The position numbers and the translations under genes are program-made. A model generated the notes under the pieces. The model was not told where the DNA came from and ran no database searches. It saw nothing but the letters and a program-made list of their open reading frames with translations. 26,032 bases of DNA, from NCBI GenBank assembly GCA_005878665.1, contig VBLR01000116.1:1-26032 (forward strand). Reading direction: 5' to 3'. The DNA comes from Methanobacteriota archaeon (lineage in GTDB: Archaea; Thermoplasmatota; Thermoplasmata; RBG-16-68-12). Shown here one piece after another: positions 22,401 through 26,032 of the stretch (its first letter is position 1; every line of letters starts with the position of its first letter).

Positions 22401-22571
22401 TCACGGCCCGGTGAACGAACAGGTGGGGCAGCGATACGATACGGACTGGTCGCGGCACCGCGCACATCGGCCAATCTTCGCCTGACCGCAACTCGGGCAT
22501 GGGAACAGGGTCGTGCCTTTCCCCGAGAGGACGGCGCCACACGACGTGCAGCGGCTCTCCGCGCGAATCAC
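22401..22571 (-). CDS. small zinc-ribbon protein of the aEF-1beta operon (HVO_2753-like)
   Basis: This 56-residue protein starts at a GTG and consists mostly of CxxC pairs: CTSCG, CPSCG, CARC and CPTC. Eight cysteines make two zinc ribbons. Short four-CxxC proteins directly upstream of aEF-1beta are a conserved archaeal arrangement, described as RNA-binding zinc-ribbon proteins (DUF1610 type). The GTG start is supported by a TATA box 25 nt upstream, so translation is leaderless, and by the position just before the first cysteine pair. The stop is 8 bp before the aEF-1beta ATG, so the two are one operon. The frame is shorter than many automatic gene finders accept. Confidence 0.85.
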   Translation of the reverse strand: MIRAESRCTSCGAVLSGKGTTLFPCPSCGQAKIGRCARCRDQSVSYRCPTCSFTGP

Positions 22572-22592
22572 GGCCGTGGGATGGAGTGGGTC

Positions 22593-22600
22593 TATAAATT
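22593..22600 (-). promoter_or_regulatory. TATA box of the zinc-ribbon/aEF-1beta operon
   Basis: AATTTATA on the minus strand is centred 25 nt above the GTG at 22571. It is one of the best TATA boxes in the window and fixes that start. Two further AT-rich patches (22617-22625 and 22635-22644) lie beyond it in the same intergenic stretch. Confidence 0.65.
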
Positions 22601-22648
22601 GTTGTGCTCCGGACGACTTATATCATGAGAAGTGGATAATTATTGTCG

Positions 22649-22669
22649 CTCCGACTCGATCCGTCGGAG
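22649..22669. repeat. inverted repeat in the divergent promoter region
   Basis: CTCCGAC-tcgatcc-GTCGGAG is a perfect 7-bp inverted repeat between the aEF-1beta promoter and the tRNA-Lys promoter. No T-run follows, so it is not an obvious terminator; an operator is possible. Nearby, TTGGCAAAC occurs at 22674-22682 and again at 22711-22719, on either side of the tRNA TATA box. Confidence 0.5.
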
Positions 22670-22690
22670 GCGGTTGGCAAACACCGCAAA

Positions 22691-22698
22691 CTTTATTA
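22691..22698 (+). promoter_or_regulatory. TATA box of tRNA-Lys (and perhaps rpoH-rpoB)
   Basis: CTTTATTA preceded by GCAAA, a BRE-like element, predicts a start near 22721, about 26 nt above the tRNA. No other TATA box is visible between the tRNA and rpoH. Confidence 0.55.
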
Positions 22699-22767
22699 CA
22701 AAGGCCCGTTTTGGCAAACGGTCGCATGTCGCCGCCGCTAGCCGGAGGGCCCGTAGCTCAGCTAGGT

Positions 22768-22796
22768 AGGATGGCGAACAAACACCGTCCCTAGAA
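22768..22796 (+). other. tRNA-Lys intron 1 (after position 20, 29 nt)
   Basis: The central helix is CUAG (22762-22765) with CUAG (22791-22794). The bulges are GU/A (22766-22768) and AA/A (22795-22797). The inner helix is GGAUGG (22769-22774) with CCGUCC (22785-22790), and the D stem forms the outer helix with an extra AG on one side. The cuts give U20 then A21. Confidence 0.85.
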
Positions 22797-22813
22797 AGAG
22801 CATCCGGCTTTTA

Positions 22814-22844
22814 GCCGCCATCCTTCACCGGAGAGCGGAAAGAA
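22814..22844 (+). other. tRNA-Lys intron 2 (after position 37, 31 nt)
   Basis: The outer helix is the anticodon stem. The central helix is CUUU (22808-22811) with AAAG (22839-22842), the bulges are UA/G and AA/A, and the inner helix is CCGC (22815-22818) with GCGG (22835-22838). Splicing restores the usual Lys loop CUUUUAA. Confidence 0.92.
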
Positions 22845-22866
22845 ACCGGGTGGTCCGGGGTTCGAA

Positions 22867-22899
22867 CGGGCCCTGCGGACCGCGCGGAGGCCCCGAAAG
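22867..22899 (+). other. tRNA-Lys intron 3 (after position 59, 33 nt)
   Basis: The outer helix is the T stem. The central helix is UUCG (22861-22864) with CGAA (22894-22897), the bulges are AA/C and AG/U, and the inner helix is GGGCC (22868-22872) with GGCCC (22889-22893). Splicing restores UUCGAAU. Confidence 0.92.
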
Positions 22900-22973
22900 T
22901 CCCCGCGGGCCCGTACGGCTCGCGCGCGCGTGGCATGCCAGGTGGAAAACGGGCGCCCAGGGAGGACCTCCCC

Positions 22974-23225
22974 TTGAGGTTTAACGTGTTGGAGCATCAG
23001 CTAGTTCCAGAGCATCGGCTCGTGCCGGAGGAAGAGGCGGAGCGGGTTTTGAAGGCATTGAATATCACGAGAGACCAGCTCCCGAAGATCCGAAAGAGCG
23101 ATCCCGTGATCCAGGTCCTCGAGAAGATCGAGGGGCCGATCGAGGAAGGCCGGATCATCCGCGTGACGCGGGTCAGCGGCACCGCCGGCGTGTCGGAGGC
23201 ATATCGGCTCGTCATCGGGAGGTAG
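22974..23225 (+). CDS. rpoH: DNA-directed RNA polymerase subunit H
   Basis: This small subunit of the archaeal RNA polymerase is the homologue of the C-terminal part of eukaryotic RPB5. It contains FNVLEHQLVPEHRLVPEEE, then ITRDQLPKIRKSDPV and a C-terminal SEAYRLVIGR, in the family order. A TTG at 22974 gives 83 residues, close to the usual length of about 75-85, and has GGAGG 8 nt upstream. An ATG at 22935 in the same frame would add 13 residues (MPGGKRAPREDLP) not seen in the family; that start is possible but less likely. It lies 21-60 bp after tRNA-Lys, with no TATA box between, and 3 bp before rpoB. Confidence 0.92.
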   Translation: MRFNVLEHQLVPEHRLVPEEEAERVLKALNITRDQLPKIRKSDPVIQVLEKIEGPIEEGRIIRVTRVSGTAGVSEAYRLVIGR

Positions 23226-23228
23226 AGC

Positions 23229-26032
23229 ATGCGGGAACTCATCGACGCGTTCTTTCGAGAACGCTCTATCGTAAATCATCACATCGCCTCGTTCAACGAT
23301 TTCCTTCCCACGATCGACAACCCGAACTCGCGGATGCAGCGGATTGTGGACAACCTGCGGTCGTCGCCCGAAGACGAGCGCCGCGGCATCATCAAGCTCG
23401 ACGAAGACCGGACGGAAGGCGACGTGATCGAGATCCGGATCGGCCGAAAGCGGGACGATCGCGGGCGGATCGACCTCGAAGCGAAGCCGACGATTACGCT
23501 GGGCCTGCCTGTCGTGAAGGAGGCCAACGGAGCCACCCATCCGCTGAACCCGATGGAGGCGCGGCTGCGGAACCTGAACTACACGGCGCCGATCTACCTC
23601 GACTTCACCGTCATCGAGAACGGCATCGAGCGGGAGCCGGAGCGGGTGCACATCGGGAACTTCCCGATCATGGTCAAGTCGAAGCGGTGCCTCCTCTACA
23701 AGGAGAACATGGAGACGGAAGGGGAGCTCACGTCCGACGAGTACAAGCGCAAGCTCATCGAGATGGGCGAGGACCCCTACGATCCCGGTGGGTACTTCAT
23801 CATCGGCGGGACGGAGCGGGCCCTGATTTCGCTCGAGGATCTCGCGCCGAATCGCGTCCTCGTCGAGTTCAACGAACGGTACGGCCGCAAGGTCGAGGTC
23901 GCGAAGGTCTTCTCCCAGAAAGAGGGGTACCGCGCCCTCACCTTGATGGAGAAGAAGAAGGACGGGCAGCTGATCGTCAGCGTGCCGACCGCGTCCGGAC
24001 AGATCCCGCTGATCATCCTCATGAAAGCCCTCGGCATGGAGAAGGACGAGGACATCTACAACGCGGTCGTCTCGACGCCCGAGATGGCGAACATCGTTTA
24101 CGCGAACATCGAGGAGTGCCAGAACAAGAAGATCTACCCGCCGAACGGGATCTTCACGCGGGACGACGCGATCAACTACCTCGAGAAGAAGTTCGCGACG
24201 GGGCAAGCGAAGGAATACCGGATCAAGAAAGTCGAGTCGATCTTGGACCGGTCGCTCCTCCCACACCTCGGCGACACCCGCGAGGACCGGATCAAGAAGG
24301 CGATCTTCCTCGGACGCGTCGCCCGCACGGTCCTCGAGCTGTCCCTCGGCATGCGCCGGGAAGACGACAAGGACCACTACGCGAACAAGCGTCTCAAACT
24401 CGCGGGGGACCTCAAGGAGGACCTGTTCCGGGTCGCCTTCGCGAACCTCGTGAAGGATCTCAAATACCAGCTGGAGCGATCGTACGCGCGGCGCCGGGAG
24501 CTGAAGATCTCCTCGGCGATCCGGCCGGACCTCCTCACGCAACGGCTGCTCCACGCGCTCGCGACGGGCAACTGGGTCGGCGGGCGCGCCGGCGTCAGCC
24601 AGCTCCTCGACCGCACGTCGAACATGAGCGCGCTAAGCCATCTTCGGCGCGTCACGTCCCCGCTCACGCGGTCCCAGCCCCATTTCGAAGCCCGCGACCT
24701 CCATCCGACCCAGTGGGGCCGCCTCTGTCCGAACGAGACGCCAGAAGGCCAGAATTGCGGGTTGGTCAAGAATCTCGCATTGGTGATTGACGTCTCTGAG
24801 GGTTTCCCGGAAGAGGAGGTCAAGCTCCTCCTCGCGGACCTCGGGACAAAGCAGGTGAAGGGCCAGCAGACCCAGCTCACGCGGGTCTACGTGAACGGAG
24901 ACCTCGTCGGGCTCCACGAGGACCCGAAGAACCTCGTGGCCGAGATCCGGGAGCGTCGCCGGTCCGGTCTCCTGAGTCACGAAGTCAACGTGCGGTACGA
25001 CGAGAACATGGGTGAGATCATCATCAACTGCGACGAGGGGCGCATCCGGCGCCCGCTGCTCGTCGTCAAGGAGGGCCACATCGTCTTCTCCCGGAAGCAC
25101 GTCGACGAGCTGAAGATGGGCCGCCTCCGATTCTCCGACCTGGTCCGGAACGGCATCGTCGAGTGGATCGACGCCGAAGAGGAGGAAGATACGTTCATCG
25201 CCTTGTATCCATACGACGTGCCGAGCCGGTGCAAGGAATGCAAGCACCCGCTGAGTCGGAACGACGTCACCTGGGTGAACATGGGGAGCCGCGACGAGGA
25301 TGCGGAGCTCGAGTGCTCGCATTGCCATAAGACGTTCTCGGTGAAGTCTGCGATCTCGAAGGAACACACCCACATCGAGGTCGACCCGGAAGTCATCCTC
25401 GGTGTCGCTTCCGGCGTGGTCCCTTACCCCGAGCACAACTCGTCCCCGAGGGTCACCATGGGAGCCGGGATGGCGAAGCAGTCCCTGGGCCTCGGATCGA
25501 GCAACTACCGCCTCCGGCCAGATACCCGGAGCCACCTGCTCCACTACCCGGAGCAACCGCTCGTGCAGACGGACTCGATGAAGTACGTCTCGTTCAACGA
25601 GCGGCCCGCGGGCCAGAATTTCGTCGTCGCCGTGATGTCTCATCACGGGTACAACATGGAAGACGCGATCGTCATGAACAAGGCCTCGATCGACCGAGGC
25701 CTCGGGCGGTCCTCGTTCATGCGGACGTACCGCGCGGAGGAGCGCCGCTACCCGGGGGGCCAGGAAGACCATTTCGAGATCCCGTCCCCCGACGTCCGGG
25801 GAGCGCGCGCGGACCTGTCGTACGCGAACCTCACGCCGGACGATGGACTCATTTCTCCCGAGGTCCTCGTCCAGGGCGGCGAGGTGCTGATCGGGAAGAC
25901 GAGTCCCCCGCGCTTCCTCGAGGAGGAGACCGACTTCCTGACGCCGCAGAAACGCCGCGAGACGTCGGTCACTGTGCGCCACGGGGAGAGCGGATGGGTC
26001 GACTCCGTCATGCTGACGGAGAGCGAGAACGG
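23229..26032 (+). CDS. rpoB: DNA-directed RNA polymerase subunit B (3' end outside the window)
   Basis: The frame runs open from the ATG at 23229 to the window edge, about 934 residues of roughly 1190 expected. It starts MRELIDAFFRERSIVNHHIASFNDF, as archaeal RpoB does. Visible marks include the zinc site C668/C671/C696/C699, the SPLTRSQPHFEARDLHPTQ segment (written here in parts: SPLTRSQ, then LHPTQWGRLCPNETPEGQNCG), and NMEDAIVMNKASIDRG near the end. The B'' and B' halves are continuous, whereas many methanogens and haloarchaea have them as two genes. It follows rpoH by 3 bp, so the two are coupled. It forms the catalytic core with RpoA'/A'', which would be expected just downstream. Confidence 0.97.
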   Translation, partial: MRELIDAFFRERSIVNHHIASFNDFLPTIDNPNSRMQRIVDNLRSSPEDERRGIIKLDEDRTEGDVIEIRIGRKRDDRGRIDLEAKPTITLGLPVVKEANGATHPLNPMEARLRNLNYTAPIYLDFTVIENGIEREPERVHIGNFPIMVKSKRCLLYKENMETEGELTSDEYKRKLIEMGEDPYDPGGYFIIGGTERALISLEDLAPNRVLVEFNERYGRKVEVAKVFSQKEGYRALTLMEKKKDGQLIVSVPTASGQIPLIILMKALGMEKDEDIYNAVVSTPEMANIVYANIEECQNKKIYPPNGIFTRDDAINYLEKKFATGQAKEYRIKKVESILDRSLLPHLGDTREDRIKKAIFLGRVARTVLELSLGMRREDDKDHYANKRLKLAGDLKEDLFRVAFANLVKDLKYQLERSYARRRELKISSAIRPDLLTQRLLHALATGNWVGGRAGVSQLLDRTSNMSALSHLRRVTSPLTRSQPHFEARDLHPTQWGRLCPNETPEGQNCGLVKNLALVIDVSEGFPEEEVKLLLADLGTKQVKGQQTQLTRVYVNGDLVGLHEDPKNLVAEIRERRRSGLLSHEVNVRYDENMGEIIINCDEGRIRRPLLVVKEGHIVFSRKHVDELKMGRLRFSDLVRNGIVEWIDAEEEEDTFIALYPYDVPSRCKECKHPLSRNDVTWVNMGSRDEDAELECSHCHKTFSVKSAISKEHTHIEVDPEVILGVASGVVPYPEHNSSPRVTMGAGMAKQSLGLGSSNYRLRPDTRSHLLHYPEQPLVQTDSMKYVSFNERPAGQNFVVAVMSHHGYNMEDAIVMNKASIDRGLGRSSFMRTYRAEERRYPGGQEDHFEIPSPDVRGARADLSYANLTPDDGLISPEVLVQGGEVLIGKTSPPRFLEEETDFLTPQKRRETSVTVRHGESGWVDSVMLTESEN

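Larger units (their letters stand above)
22747..22913 (+). tRNA. tRNA-Lys(UUU) with three introns
   Basis: The exons are 22747-22767, 22797-22813, 22845-22866 and 22900-22913, together 74 nt. Joined, they give acceptor stem GGGCCCG/CGGGCCC with discriminator G, D stem GCUC/GAGC, anticodon stem UCCGG/CCGGG, loop CUUUUAA (anticodon UUU), T stem CGGGG/CCCCG and T loop UUCGAAU. All standard conserved bases are in place, and CCA is not encoded. The introns follow tRNA positions 20, 37 and 59. Each junction pair forms a bulge-helix-bulge with a 4-bp central helix and two 3-nt bulges cut after the second bulge base, which fixes the boundaries. Position 37/38 is the canonical archaeal site; the other two are non-canonical. 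The gene has its own promoter and is followed by rpoH after a short gap. Confidence 0.93.

Noticed and set aside
23001..24554. 517-codon open frame opposite rpoB
   Set aside because: It mirrors the codon pattern of rpoB in GC-rich DNA; its protein has no recognisable domain.
1..26032. Insertion sequences, integrases or phage genes
   Set aside because: No transposase, integrase or terminal inverted repeats were recognised; gene content is chromosomal.

Overview
The window is archaeal. It carries the large subunit of the archaeal D-family DNA polymerase (DP2), RNA polymerase subunits H and B, aEF-1beta with its usual small zinc-ribbon neighbour, an A24 prepilin/preflagellin peptidase, and TATA boxes about 25-30 nt upstream of many start codons, which points to mostly leaderless transcripts. 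The DNA is GC-rich. A 5S rRNA gene standing alone with its own promoter, an unsplit rpoB, and a Ras-like GTPase and KaiC-like ATPase near one another suggest a Thermoplasmatota lineage. That placement is inference; no 16S rRNA is present.

Layout. 210-596 is a small HTH regulator. 601-6419 (minus strand) is a surface-glycan cluster: GDP-mannose 4,6-dehydratase, a GT4 glycosyltransferase, a SAM methyltransferase, a second GT4 closely parallel to the first, and a polytopic GT-C-like membrane protein. 6526-10154 holds a zinc-ribbon membrane protein converging on DP2. 10291-12259 (plus) holds a thioredoxin, a KaiC-like ATPase and a two-wHTH regulator. 12343-16902 is one 1519-residue protein: helix-hairpin-helix, three zinc ribbons and TPRs, then an Asn-Gly repeat, a membrane anchor and about 1000 residues of surface domains. 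16971-17130 is a 5S rRNA gene with an insertion. 17189-21199 holds the A24 peptidase, a Ras-like GTPase and an APC permease fused to two USP domains. 21196-22571 (minus) holds a TauE/SafE-type permease, aEF-1beta and the zinc-ribbon protein. 22747-26032 is tRNA-Lys(UUU), rpoH and the first about 934 codons of rpoB.

The two most unusual items are RNAs. The tRNA-Lys gene is split by three introns (after tRNA positions 20, 37 and 59), each of which folds by eye into a complete bulge-helix-bulge splicing motif. The 5S rRNA carries a roughly 36-nt insertion in the 3' strand of helix V that can form two extra hairpins. The surface protein is the most unusual coding feature: a nucleic-acid-protein-like and TPR cytoplasmic half joined through an Asn-Gly repeat to a sequon-rich outside half. 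The glycan genes in the same window are plausible candidates for modifying surface proteins of this kind.
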